Shown in pieces: positions 32,846 through 41,346 of a stretch of 64,000 nt of DNA. A program made the translations under genes and the position numbers. Each line of letters opens with the position of its first letter. The first letter of the stretch is position 1. This DNA comes from Nocardia elegans NBRC 108235 (GTDB lineage Bacteria; Actinomycetota; Actinomycetes; Mycobacteriales; Mycobacteriaceae), in the NCBI RefSeq assembly GCF_001612845.1, contig NZ_BDBF01000029.1, positions 1 through 64,000 of the forward strand. Direction: 5' to 3'. The notes under the pieces are model-generated. The model saw only the letters and a list, made by a program, of their open reading frames with translations, searched no databases and was not told the origin of the DNA.

Positions 32846-33277
32846 ATGACGACTTCGATTGCCAGTGCGTTACCAGCAGCCCCGCAATTGTTGTGCGCCT
32901 TCCAAGGTCGGCGATTCCAGGACCGCGAACTGTTGCGATCCGCTCGGGCGCTGGCCGAGCTGCACACCCGGCGCGCGCAGATCGCCGACCCGATTCTCAT
33001 CGCGGAAATCGACTGCCGCCGCGGTGAACTCATCGACGACATCAACGAATGGGTCGAACGCGAACTGCCGGGCTATCGCACCGGCGTCGCGCTGCGCACC
33101 GATGTCCTCGGGCCGATGGTCGACCGCATGGCCGGCAGCTGGGTCGCCGCCAACCGCGCCATCGACCGCGACGGCGCCCGCAGCGACACCACTCACAAGC
33201 ACTGGTACCACCTCGCCGAACTGGTCGACGGCTACACCGACCTCGTCAGCGGCGTCGCCACGCCGCCCGCCCGGTAA
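32846..33277 (+). CDS. DUF4254-type protein
   Basis: 143 residues from the ATG at 32846. It is helical, with conserved-looking ELHTRRAQIADPILIAEID, GELIDDINEWVEREL, MADR-like VDRMAGSWVAANRAID and KHWYHLAELVDGYTDLV, resembling DUF4254 proteins, whose function is unknown. The frame opens at 32711, but the upstream codons cross the palindromic promoter region and are AT-rich. map follows 60 bp downstream on the same strand. Moderate certainty on family; the start has no strong ribosome site. Confidence 0.6.
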   Translation: MTTSIASALPAAPQLLCAFQGRRFQDRELLRSARALAELHTRRAQIADPILIAEIDCRRGELIDDINEWVERELPGYRTGVALRTDVLGPMVDRMAGSWVAANRAIDRDGARSDTTHKHWYHLAELVDGYTDLVSGVATPPAR

Positions 33278-33337
33278 CCGCAGCGCACAGCGGGCGTCAC
33301 CGCCCTGGCCGCCTCCGGGGGCGGATAGTCTGAATGC

Positions 33338-34201
33338 ATGTCTGTGCGCACCCGCAAGCCACTCGTCCCCGGAACGCTCTCGCCCGTCCGCGAGGTGCCG
33401 CGCTCGATCGAGCGGCCGGAGTACGCCTGGAAGAAGACCGTCAACGAGGGGCGCGAGCCGTGGGTGCAGACGCCGGAGACCATCGAGAAGATGCGGCTGG
33501 CGAGCAAACTGGCCGCCCAGGCGCTGCAGGAGGCCGGTAAAGCCGTCGCCCCGGGCGTCACCACCGATCACCTCGACGCGGTCGTGCACGAATATCTCTG
33601 CGACCACGGCGCCTACCCGTCGACGCTGGGTTACAAGGGCTTCCCCAAATCCTGCTGCACCTCGCTGAACGAGGTGATCTGCCACGGCATTCCGGACTCC
33701 ACCGTGATCGAGGACGGCGACATCGTCAATATCGACGTCACGGCCTACATCAACGGTGTGCACGGCGATACCAACGCCACCTTCCTCGCCGGTGACGTCG
33801 ACGAGGAGGCCCGGCTGCTGGTGGAGCGCACCCACGAGGCCACCATGCGGGCGATCAAGGCGGTGCGACCGGGGCGGGCGCTGAACGTGATCGGGCGCGT
33901 CATCGAGTCGTATGCGAACCGTTTCGGCTACGGCGTGGTCCGCGACTTCACCGGCCACGGCGTGGGCCCCACCTTCCACAGTGGCCTGGTGATCCTGCAC
34001 TACGACCAGCCCGCCATCGAGTCGGTCATCGAGCCGGGCATGACCTTCACCGTCGAGCCGATGATCAACCTCGGCGGCATCGATTACGAGATCTGGGACG
34101 ACGGCTGGACCGTGGTCACCAAGGACCGCAAGTGGACCGCGCAATTCGAGCACACGCTGGTCGTGACCGAGGAAGGCGCCGAAATCCTCACGCTCCCATG
34201 A
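33338..34201 (+). CDS. map: methionine aminopeptidase, type I
   Basis: 287 residues. Removes N-terminal Met from new proteins. The N-terminal ~40 residues (LVPGTLSPVREVPRSIERPEY) are the extension typical of actinobacterial type Ic enzymes, as in M. tuberculosis MapB. Metal ligands appear in DGDIVNIDVTAYINGVHGDT, in FTGHGVGPTFH and in TVEPMINLGG and QFEHTLVVTEEG. cobQ begins within about 30 bp of the stop. Confidence 0.96.
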   Translation: MSVRTRKPLVPGTLSPVREVPRSIERPEYAWKKTVNEGREPWVQTPETIEKMRLASKLAAQALQEAGKAVAPGVTTDHLDAVVHEYLCDHGAYPSTLGYKGFPKSCCTSLNEVICHGIPDSTVIEDGDIVNIDVTAYINGVHGDTNATFLAGDVDEEARLLVERTHEATMRAIKAVRPGRALNVIGRVIESYANRFGYGVVRDFTGHGVGPTFHSGLVILHYDQPAIESVIEPGMTFTVEPMINLGGIDYEIWDDGWTVVTKDRKWTAQFEHTLVVTEEGAEILTLP

Positions 34202-34232
34202 GATGCGCGGGTCTGGCCGTCGCGGTGATGCG

Positions 34233-35795
34233 GTGAACGGCGCGCTGTTGGTCGCCGGCACCACCTCCGATGCCGGCAAAAGCGTGGTGGTGGCCGGGAT
34301 CTGCCGCATGCTGGCGCGGCGCGGCGTGCGGGTGGCGCCGTTCAAGGCGCAGAACATGTCCAACAATTCGGTCGTCACCCTGGACGGGGGCGAGATCGGC
34401 CGGGCACAGGCATTGCAGGCGCGCGCCTGCGGACTCGAACCCAGCGTGCGGTTCAATCCGGTCCTGCTCAAACCCGGCAGCGATCGCCGCTCGCAGCTGG
34501 TGGTGCGGGGCCTCGCCGTCGACACCGTGGGGGCCCGCGACTATTTCCGGCACCGGCGTCGGTTGCGTGAGGTCGTCGCCGGGGAACTGGCCGCCCTGCG
34601 CGCCGACTTCGATGTCGTGATCTGCGAGGGCGCCGGCTCGCCCGCCGAGATCAATTTGCGCGCAACGGATCTGGCGAATATGGGTCTCGCGCGCGCGGCG
34701 GAGCTGCCGGTGCTGCTGGTGGGCGATATCGACCGCGGCGGGGTGCTGGCACATCTGTTCGGCACCGTGGCGATTCTCGACCCCGAGGATCAGCGGCTGA
34801 TCTCGGGCTACATCGTCAACAAGTTCCGCGGCGACGTAGAGTTGCTGCGCCCGGGCCTGGAGCAGCTGACCGCGCTCACCGGCCGCCCGACGCTCGGTGT
34901 CCTGCCCTTCAGCGACGAGCTGTGGATCGACGCGGAGGACTCTCTGGGCACCGTCGCCGACGCCCCGGTCGGCCGGCCTCGCCCGCCGGTGGGCACCGAA
35001 TGGCTGACCGTCGGCGCGATCCGGCTACCGCGCATCTCCAATTCCACCGATATCGAGGCCCTGGCGTGTGAGCCGGGGGTTTCGGTGCGCTGGGTGAGCG
35101 ATCCGTCGCGCTTGGCCGGAATCGACCTCGTCGTCGTGCCCGGCAGCAAATCCACGGTCTCGGACCTGAACTGGTTGCGCCGCACTGGAATCGCCGATGC
35201 CGTGTGCGCCCACGCCGCGGCGGGCAAGCCGGTCCTCGGGATCTGCGGCGGATACCAGATGCTGGGTCGCCGCATCGACGACGAGGTCGAGTCCTCGGCC
35301 GGGCAGGTCGCGGGCCTCGGGCTGCTCGACCTCGATATCGAGTTCGCCGAACCCAAGGTACTGCGCCGCAGCGCCGGCCGAGGCGCGACGACCGGCGGCG
35401 CGGTGGCCGGAATGTCCTTGTCGGGCTACGAGATTCACCACGGCCGGGTCCGGCGCAGCGGCGATCCGGCGTGGGTCGAGGTAGCCGGGGCCGCCTCGGA
35501 CGACGACCGCGGCGGCGTCGCCGAAGGCAGTGTGCGCGGTGCCGTACGGGGCACTCACCTGCACGGACTGCTCGAATCCGACGAGTTCCGCCGCGCCTGG
35601 CTGCGCGAGGCCGCCGGGCAGGCCGGGCGCACCGGATTCGTCGTCGCGCCGGACACGAGTGTGGAGGCGGTGCGGACCGCGCAATTGGACCTGCTCGCCG
35701 ACCTCATCGAGAAACACCTCGACGTCGCGGCCCTCGAGCGGCTGATCAGCGGCGGGGCGCCCGCGGGTCTGCCCTCGGTGACCGTGGGCCGCTGA
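34233..35795 (+). CDS. cobQ: adenosylcobyric acid synthase
   Basis: 520 residues from the GTG at 34233, chosen because the protein then begins VNGALLVAGTTSDAGKSVVV as in homologs; an ATG at 34203 adds ten residues. Amidates adenosylcobyrinic acid diamide at four side chains. The dethiobiotin-synthetase-like half has the P-loop GTTSDAGKS and VAPFKAQNMSNNS; the glutamine amidotransferase half has nucleophile Cys in KPVLGICGGYQMLG and His in RGTHLHGLLE. It lies apart from the other cobalamin genes (41.3-46.2 kb). Confidence 0.94.
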   Translation: MNGALLVAGTTSDAGKSVVVAGICRMLARRGVRVAPFKAQNMSNNSVVTLDGGEIGRAQALQARACGLEPSVRFNPVLLKPGSDRRSQLVVRGLAVDTVGARDYFRHRRRLREVVAGELAALRADFDVVICEGAGSPAEINLRATDLANMGLARAAELPVLLVGDIDRGGVLAHLFGTVAILDPEDQRLISGYIVNKFRGDVELLRPGLEQLTALTGRPTLGVLPFSDELWIDAEDSLGTVADAPVGRPRPPVGTEWLTVGAIRLPRISNSTDIEALACEPGVSVRWVSDPSRLAGIDLVVVPGSKSTVSDLNWLRRTGIADAVCAHAAAGKPVLGICGGYQMLGRRIDDEVESSAGQVAGLGLLDLDIEFAEPKVLRRSAGRGATTGGAVAGMSLSGYEIHHGRVRRSGDPAWVEVAGAASDDDRGGVAEGSVRGAVRGTHLHGLLESDEFRRAWLREAAGQAGRTGFVVAPDTSVEAVRTAQLDLLADLIEKHLDVAALERLISGGAPAGLPSVTVGR

Positions 35796-35938
35796 GCACG
35801 GCCGCCGGGTGTGCCCGTTGGCCGGATCCGGGGCCCGCGCCACCCACCTCACAGCGCTGCGATCCGAGTCATCACCGGCCGGGAACGTGGCCGAGGACAT
35901 GGCGTGCGCCCGCCCGCTCCCGTGTAGCGTGGATCGGC

Positions 35939-36499
35939 ATGGAGACCCGGCAAATCGCGGTCGGTGACCGCGCCTGGACCGTACGAGTCGGCGGGCCGGA
36001 GTCCAGGCATACGGTGCTGCTGCTGCCCGACGCCGGAGCTCCGGCCGACGTCTACGACCAGGTGTGCGAGCGACTGCACAATTCCGATCTGCGCACCATC
36101 ACGGTGGAGTCGATCGACGGCCTGGACAAGGCCGCGGTGTATGCGATCCTCGACGATCTCGGCGTGGCCTGGGCCAACCTGGCCGGGTACGGCGCGGGTG
36201 CGGAACTGGCCTGGCAGCTGGGCGCGCGCGGCTTCGGCCGCTTCGTCGGACTGGTGGTGGCCGGGCGGCCGCATCCGGCCGTCGCCGTGGACGGGACCGC
36301 CGCCGATGCCACCTGCCCGGCCGTGGAGCTGCCCACCACCGTCATCGCCACCGAGGACCTGCCGCGCGCGGTCGCCGATTCCTGCGGTCGCCACGTCTTC
36401 GGCGAATTCCGCGTCACCCAGGTCGACACCGCCGATGTGCCGATCAAGGCCGATCACGAATTCGCCACCGAGATCGTGCTGCGCTCCGGTCTGTGGTGA
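35939..36499 (+). CDS. alpha/beta-hydrolase-like protein without catalytic serine
   Basis: 186 residues from the ATG at 35939. The order of strands (HTVLLLPDAGAPADVYDQV, then NLAGYGAGAELAWQLGARGF) is that of an alpha/beta hydrolase, but the nucleophile elbow GxSxG reads GYGAG, with Ala in place of Ser, and no catalytic Asp/His region follows. It is shorter than usual (250-300 residues). It may be a non-catalytic binding protein or a degenerate paralog of the hydrolase at 36580. Confidence 0.65.
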   Translation: METRQIAVGDRAWTVRVGGPESRHTVLLLPDAGAPADVYDQVCERLHNSDLRTITVESIDGLDKAAVYAILDDLGVAWANLAGYGAGAELAWQLGARGFGRFVGLVVAGRPHPAVAVDGTAADATCPAVELPTTVIATEDLPRAVADSCGRHVFGEFRVTQVDTADVPIKADHEFATEIVLRSGLW

Positions 36500-36579
36500 G
36501 CGCCGGCTCGCGATAGCACCCCCGCGGCGACGCCGCCGGTACGGCGCGCATCGGCGAACACCGTGCGCGGCAACGTGAT

Positions 36580-37593
36580 TCAGTGCGCGCCGCGGAAATC
36601 CCGCAACCAGCCCAGCCAGGCGTCCAGTTCGGTGAACGCGTGCGCGCGCACCTCCGGCGCCGACAGGAACACGTCGTGGCGGGCGCCCTCGATCGGCACG
36701 ATGTTGGTGCGGCCGCCGAGACATCCCGACCAGCGCTGAATCTGGCGAACGTCGAGCACCACATCCGACACATCGGCGGCGGGGCCGTACTCGCGCATGA
36801 ACTTCGTCACCTTCGAACGCAGGATCAGCGCCGGAACGCCGACGTCGAGCCCGCGATGCAGCTCCGCGTGACCCCTGCGGATGGCGCGCAACCAGCCCAG
36901 ATGGACCGGGAACCCGCCCAGCGGTTTCCAATCCAGGTTGTAGTCCCATTCGCCGGAGACGCTGGTGTGCAGGCTGTCGCCGTAGGTGCTCAGCTCACCG
37001 CCGGGCAGGCGCGTCATCGCGCGCAACCGGCCGACACCGCCGATCACGGCGGTGCCGATGTGGCGGTAGTAGGCCGGGCCCTGCAGATCGAACCACGGGC
37101 TGTTGAGCACGAGGCCGGTGATGTCCTGGGCGGCGGCGTCGCGGCGGTTCAGCCACAGCGGCAGCACCAGACCGCCGGTGGAGTGAGCCATCAGCAGCAC
37201 CGGCAACCCGGTCTCCTCGCGCACGATCTCGACCGCGCGGTCCAGTTCCGCGTCGTAGAGCCGCAGGTCGCTGACGTAGTGCGCGGTCTGCCCGGGGCGC
37301 CGGGACCGCCCGCACTTGCGCAGGTCGAGGGCGTAGAAGCGGTAGCCGCGCGCACTCATGTGCTCGGCGAGGTGCTTCTGGAAGAAGTAGTCGGTGAAAC
37401 CGTGCACGTACAGCACGGCGCCGGCGGCCGGCTCGGCGATGTCGGGCTCGTGGCGGACCAGGGTGGCCTCGACGACCCCCTCACCATCGGGATCGGGGCC
37501 GAGTGGGATGGTCAGCTGCCGATATCCCTCGCCCAGGACATCGGGCTGCCAGGCCTGGGTGGTCGACGGGGCCAGCGGCGTCTCGTTCGTCAC
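36580..37593 (-). CDS. alpha/beta hydrolase, monoacylglycerol-lipase-like
   Basis: 337 residues from the GTG at 37591-37593 (VTNETPLAPSTTQAWQPDVLGEG). The fold is complete: AVLYVHGFTDYFFQKHLAEHM with the oxyanion hole, nucleophile elbow LLMAHSTGGLVLPLWL, and a C-terminal HDVFLSAPEVRAHAF with the catalytic His. It resembles Rv2854 of M. tuberculosis. ATGs at 37675-37677 and 37720-37722 open the frame further, but none has a good ribosome site. Divergent from mqo. Substrate unknown. Confidence 0.85.
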   Translation of the reverse strand: MTNETPLAPSTTQAWQPDVLGEGYRQLTIPLGPDPDGEGVVEATLVRHEPDIAEPAAGAVLYVHGFTDYFFQKHLAEHMSARGYRFYALDLRKCGRSRRPGQTAHYVSDLRLYDAELDRAVEIVREETGLPVLLMAHSTGGLVLPLWLNRRDAAAQDITGLVLNSPWFDLQGPAYYRHIGTAVIGGVGRLRAMTRLPGGELSTYGDSLHTSVSGEWDYNLDWKPLGGFPVHLGWLRAIRRGHAELHRGLDVGVPALILRSKVTKFMREYGPAADVSDVVLDVRQIQRWSGCLGGRTNIVPIEGARHDVFLSAPEVRAHAFTELDAWLGWLRDFRGAH

Positions 37594-37784
37594 AGCTTCA
37601 CGATATTCGACCCGCTCAGGGGCCTGCACGGCGAGCCGTGCCGAAGGTGCGTGTGTGATGGTTTCGGAAACGGGCATGGTGAGGGGCAGAATCAAGTTGA
37701 AGTGAACGGCGGGTAACCTCATTACCCGCCCACCAAGTGCCCGCGCTGGACAAGGAAGTCGATCACCCCGTGCCGAACGCTGCG

Positions 37785-39302
37785 ATGACTGAAAAGACCG
37801 ATGTAGTCCTCATCGGTGCCGGCATCATGAGTGCCACCCTGGGTGCACTGCTTCGCCAGTTGCAGCCCGACTGGTCGATCACCATGTTCGAGCGGCTGGA
37901 CGCGGCCGCGCCCGAGAGCAGCGACCCGTGGAACAACGCGGGCACCGGCCACTCGGCGCTGTGCGAGCTGAACTACACGCCGCAGGCCGCCGACGGTTCG
38001 GTCGACATCACCAAGGCGATCGATATCAACGAGCGCTTCCAGGTGTCGCGCCAGTTCTGGGCCTATGGCGCCGAGAACGGCGTGCTCGCCGACCCCTCGG
38101 GCTTCATCAATCCCATTCCGCACGTGAGCTTCTGCCACGGCGCCGACGGCGTGGAGTATCTGCGCAAGCGCCACGCGGCGCTGGCCCGGCACCCGCTGTT
38201 CGAGGGCATGGAATTCATCGACAGCCCGGACGAGTTCACCCGCCGCCTGCCGCTGATGGCCCGAGGGCGCGACTTCTCCGAGCCGGTCGCGCTGAACTGG
38301 ACCCAGACCGGTACCGATATCGACTTCGGATCGCTGACCAAGCAGCTGCTGGCCTACCTCGGTTCCTCGGGCGTGGAGATCGCGTTCGGCAACGAGGTGC
38401 GCAACCTGTCCAAGCAGTCCGACGGCAGCTGGACGGTCAAGGTCCGCAACACCCGCACCCGCACCTCGCGCACGATCAACGCCAAATTCGTTTTCGTCGG
38501 CGCGGGCGGGTATGCGCTGCCGCTGCTGCAGAAGGCCGGCATCAAGGAGATCCAGGGCTTCGCCGGGTTCCCGGTCAGCGGTCAGTTCCTGCGCTGCACC
38601 AACCCCGAGCTCATCGCCCAGCACGACGCCAAGGTCTACGGCAAGGCCGCCGTCGGCGCGCCGCCGATGTCGGTGCCGCACTTGGACACTCGGGTCATCA
38701 ACGGCAAGCCGGGCCTGCTGTTCGGCCCCTATGCCGGCTGGACCCCGAAGTTCCTCAAGGACGGCAAGTTCAGCGACCTGCTCAAGTCGGTGCGGGCCGG
38801 CAACGTCACCCCGATGCTGGGTGTCGGCGTCACCGAACTCGGCCTGGTCAAGTACCTGGTCAGCGAACTGCTGAAGTCGCCGTCGGGCAAGGTGAACACC
38901 ATGGAGGAGTTCATCCCGCGCGCCGACGGCCACGACTGGGAGCTGATCACCGCCGGTCAGCGCGTGCAGATCATCCGGCGCAAGGGCGTCGGCGGCGTGC
39001 TGGAGCTCGGCACCGCGGTGATCGCCGCCGGTGACGGCTCCATCGCCGGACTGCTCGGCGCCTCGCCCGGCGCCTCCACCTGTGTCAGCGCGATGATCGA
39101 CGTGTTGCAGCGCTGCTTCCCGAGCGAATACGCCGACTGGACACCGAAACTCAAGGAAATGGTGCCGTCGCTGGGTGTGAAGCTGTCGGAGAACCAAGCG
39201 CTGTTCCATGAGGTGTGGGACTGGTCGACCAAGGCGCTGCATCTCAACGGCAGCGGCCGGGTCGACAACACGCCGATCGCCGCAGGGGTCGCGCACAGCT
39301 GA
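37785..39302 (+). CDS. mqo: malate:quinone oxidoreductase
   Basis: 505 residues from the ATG at 37785. Membrane-associated FAD enzyme oxidising malate to oxaloacetate with transfer to quinone. TDVVLIGAGIMSATLGALLR is the FAD site; SSDPWNNAGTGHSALCELNY, VSRQFWAYGAENGVL and HVSFCHGADGVEYLRKR are mqo signatures, and SPGASTCVSAMIDVLQ is near the C-terminus. GTG at 37770 is a possible earlier start. The elaA-like gene follows after 21 bp, as in mycobacteria. Confidence 0.95.
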   Translation: MTEKTDVVLIGAGIMSATLGALLRQLQPDWSITMFERLDAAAPESSDPWNNAGTGHSALCELNYTPQAADGSVDITKAIDINERFQVSRQFWAYGAENGVLADPSGFINPIPHVSFCHGADGVEYLRKRHAALARHPLFEGMEFIDSPDEFTRRLPLMARGRDFSEPVALNWTQTGTDIDFGSLTKQLLAYLGSSGVEIAFGNEVRNLSKQSDGSWTVKVRNTRTRTSRTINAKFVFVGAGGYALPLLQKAGIKEIQGFAGFPVSGQFLRCTNPELIAQHDAKVYGKAAVGAPPMSVPHLDTRVINGKPGLLFGPYAGWTPKFLKDGKFSDLLKSVRAGNVTPMLGVGVTELGLVKYLVSELLKSPSGKVNTMEEFIPRADGHDWELITAGQRVQIIRRKGVGGVLELGTAVIAAGDGSIAGLLGASPGASTCVSAMIDVLQRCFPSEYADWTPKLKEMVPSLGVKLSENQALFHEVWDWSTKALHLNGSGRVDNTPIAAGVAHS

Positions 39303-39323
39303 ATCATGTGATAGCAAGACGCG

Positions 39324-39773
39324 ATGATGTCAACGGTTGCGCTCAAACGGTCGTGGGCCGCGGATCTCGATACCGCGACGCTGTACAAGCTGTTGAAACT
39401 GCGCGTCGAAGTGTTCGTCGTGGAGCAGAAATGCGCTTATCCGGAACTGGACGGGCTCGATCTGCTCCCCGAGACACGCCACTTCTGGCTCGACGACGAG
39501 GGTGAGATCATCTGCACCCTGCGGCTGCTGGAGGAGCACAACAACGGCGTGAAGTCGTTCCGCATCGGCCGGTTGTGCACCACTCCCGAGGCGCGCGGTC
39601 ACGGCTACACCACCCGGGTCCTGCAGGCCGCCATCGCCGAAGCCGGTTCGGCGACAGTGCGTTTGAACGCCCAGACCTATCTGGTCGACCTCTACACCAA
39701 GCACGGGTTCAAGCCCGACGGCGAGGAGTACGAGGAGGACGGGATCGCGCACATCCCCATGCGCCGGGGCTGA
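39324..39773 (+). CDS. ElaA-like GNAT acetyltransferase
   Basis: 149 residues. N-terminal LYKLLKLRVEVFVVEQKCAYPELDGLD is the ElaA/YjcF-type signature; the acetyl-CoA loop is RIGRLCTTPEARGHGYTTRVLQ. It ends in YEEDGIAHIPMRRG as ElaA proteins do. Lies 21 bp after mqo, matching Rv2851c beside mqo in M. tuberculosis, so probably co-transcribed. Acceptor unknown. Confidence 0.9.
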   Translation: MMSTVALKRSWAADLDTATLYKLLKLRVEVFVVEQKCAYPELDGLDLLPETRHFWLDDEGEIICTLRLLEEHNNGVKSFRIGRLCTTPEARGHGYTTRVLQAAIAEAGSATVRLNAQTYLVDLYTKHGFKPDGEEYEEDGIAHIPMRRG

Positions 39774-39798
39774 GTGGCGAATCCACCACGGAGATTTC

Positions 39799-39829
39799 GG
39801 CCCCGTACCCCTTCGTCGGGTGCGGGGCC
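39799..39829. terminator. hairpin terminator after the mqo/acetyltransferase unit
   Basis: GGCCCCGTACCC (39799-39810) pairs with GGGTGCGGGGCC (39818-39829) over 12 bp with one G-T, loop of 7, followed by TCTCGTGTTG. It lies between convergent genes and probably serves both. Confidence 0.7.
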
Positions 39830-39849
39830 CTCTCGTGTTGCGGGAAAAG

Positions 39850-40626
39850 TCAGTCGTGCAGAGGATTCGGCGCCGGATCGCTGTCCGCACCACACAATTC
39901 GCGGGCGAGCATCGTGGCGCCGGCGACCGCGCCCGGCATGAGGACGACGGCCACGAACGGTACGAGGAATGCGGCCGCCAGCGGAATGCCGAAGCCCCAC
40001 ACGAGCATTCGATGTGACCGCAGCATCGTGAGATGTTCGCGCAGCTCGATTCCGCGGCGCAGCATCGCGACCGCGGTCAGTTCCTGGGCCAGGAAGAACC
40101 CGGCCACGCAGACTCCGAGTACCGGGATCACCGTCTGTCCCACGACCGGCAGGAATCCGGCGCAGAACAGCATCACGCCCCACACCGCCGCCCGGATCAG
40201 AATGCGCACCCCGTCGCGGACCCCGATCCACACCTCGCGCCACAGCGGCAGTCCCGATTCCGGCGCCCGGCCGTCGGCCGACAGCGACCGATCCACCCGT
40301 TCCGACAGGGCCTCGTAGAACGGCTGGCCGATCACCAGCGTCACCGCGGTGAAGGTGATCACCGCCAGGAACATCCCGAGCAGCACCAGCAGCACGGCGA
40401 GGCCGCCGCGCAGCAGTCCGGGCCATGGCGACGTCCAGTGCGCCGCGAACGGCGTCGCCCACGCCACCAGATCCCCCGCGAACCACACCAGCGCCACCAG
40501 CAATCCCAGATACAGCGCCATCGAGATCACCCCCGGCAGCAACCCCAGCCCCAGCTCCCGCCGATGCGCCGCAGCCCACCGCTGCCCCCGCACCAGATAT
40601 CCGAAGCCCCGCACCACATCCCGCAC
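39850..40626 (-). CDS. EI24 domain membrane protein (CysZ-like fold)
   Basis: 258 residues. Four to five transmembrane helices with the EI24/CysZ pattern: GLLPGVISMALYLGLLVALVWF, FLAVITFTAVTLVIGQPFYEALSERVD and a C-terminal helical hairpin around VWGFGIPLAAAFLVPFVAVV. CysZ proteins carry sulfate, but EI24-annotated actinobacterial members are of unknown function. The start is GTG at 40624-40626. Divergent from the formyltransferase gene with about 70 bp between. Confidence 0.8.
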   Translation of the reverse strand: MRDVVRGFGYLVRGQRWAAAHRRELGLGLLPGVISMALYLGLLVALVWFAGDLVAWATPFAAHWTSPWPGLLRGGLAVLLVLLGMFLAVITFTAVTLVIGQPFYEALSERVDRSLSADGRAPESGLPLWREVWIGVRDGVRILIRAAVWGVMLFCAGFLPVVGQTVIPVLGVCVAGFFLAQELTAVAMLRRGIELREHLTMLRSHRMLVWGFGIPLAAAFLVPFVAVVLMPGAVAGATMLARELCGADSDPAPNPLHD

Positions 40627-40695
40627 CCGCCCAGCGTATTCGGCGGGTGGGCAGCTCGCCGAAACCCCTCGTGCGGCTGTGGGAAACTGCGAGGT

Positions 40696-41292
40696 GTGCG
40701 CAATCTTCGAGTCGGCGTGCTCGTCTCACACAACGGCTCGAATCTGCGCGCCCTCCACCGGTCCTCCCTCGAGCCCGGCGCGCGCTTCGAGATCGCAGTC
40801 GTCATCGGCAACAACAGCGAAGCCGCGGGTCTGGCCTACGCCCGCGCGAATCGCATTCCGACCCGGCATCTCTCGGGTGCGACCCATCCCGACCCCGACG
40901 CATTGGACGATGCCATCCGTGCCGCTCTGGTCGAGCACGCGACCGAGTGGGTGGTGACCGCGGGTTATATGAAGAAACTCGGACCGCGCACGCGCCGGCA
41001 ATTCGATTCCCGCATCCTCAACATCCACCCGGCGCCCTTACCACGGTTCGGTGGCATCGGCATGTTCGGCCTGCGCGTGCACGAAGCGGTGCTGGCGTCG
41101 GGCGTCGGGGTCACCGGGCCGACGGTGCATCTGGTCGACGGCGACTACGACACCGGGCGGGTGATCGCGCAGCGGGAGGTTCCGGTGCTCGCGGACGACA
41201 CCGCCCAGACTTTGGCCGCGCGGGTGCTCGAGGCTGAGCATGTGGTGTTGCCACTGGTGGTGCGGCAGATCGCGGCGGGGCGGCGGCCGTAG
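40696..41292 (+). CDS. PurN-like formyltransferase family protein
   Basis: 198 residues from the GTG at 40696. LRVGVLVSHNGSNLRALHRS matches the GAR-transformylase nucleotide loop (VLxSGxGSNL); ILNIHPAPLPRFGGIGMFG with HEAVLASGVGVTGPTVHLVD covers the catalytic Asn-His-Asp region of the family (N..H..D). The usual HPSLLPxF reads HPAPLPRF. It is not beside purH, so it may be a second formyltransferase rather than the housekeeping purN. The magnesium-chelatase gene follows 54 bp downstream. Confidence 0.75.
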   Translation: MRNLRVGVLVSHNGSNLRALHRSSLEPGARFEIAVVIGNNSEAAGLAYARANRIPTRHLSGATHPDPDALDDAIRAALVEHATEWVVTAGYMKKLGPRTRRQFDSRILNIHPAPLPRFGGIGMFGLRVHEAVLASGVGVTGPTVHLVDGDYDTGRVIAQREVPVLADDTAQTLAARVLEAEHVVLPLVVRQIAAGRRP

Positions 41293-41346
41293 CGCGACAG
41301 GGCAGCCCGGTGCGGGGGCGGAATGGGGCGCGCATACAGTGGGGGC

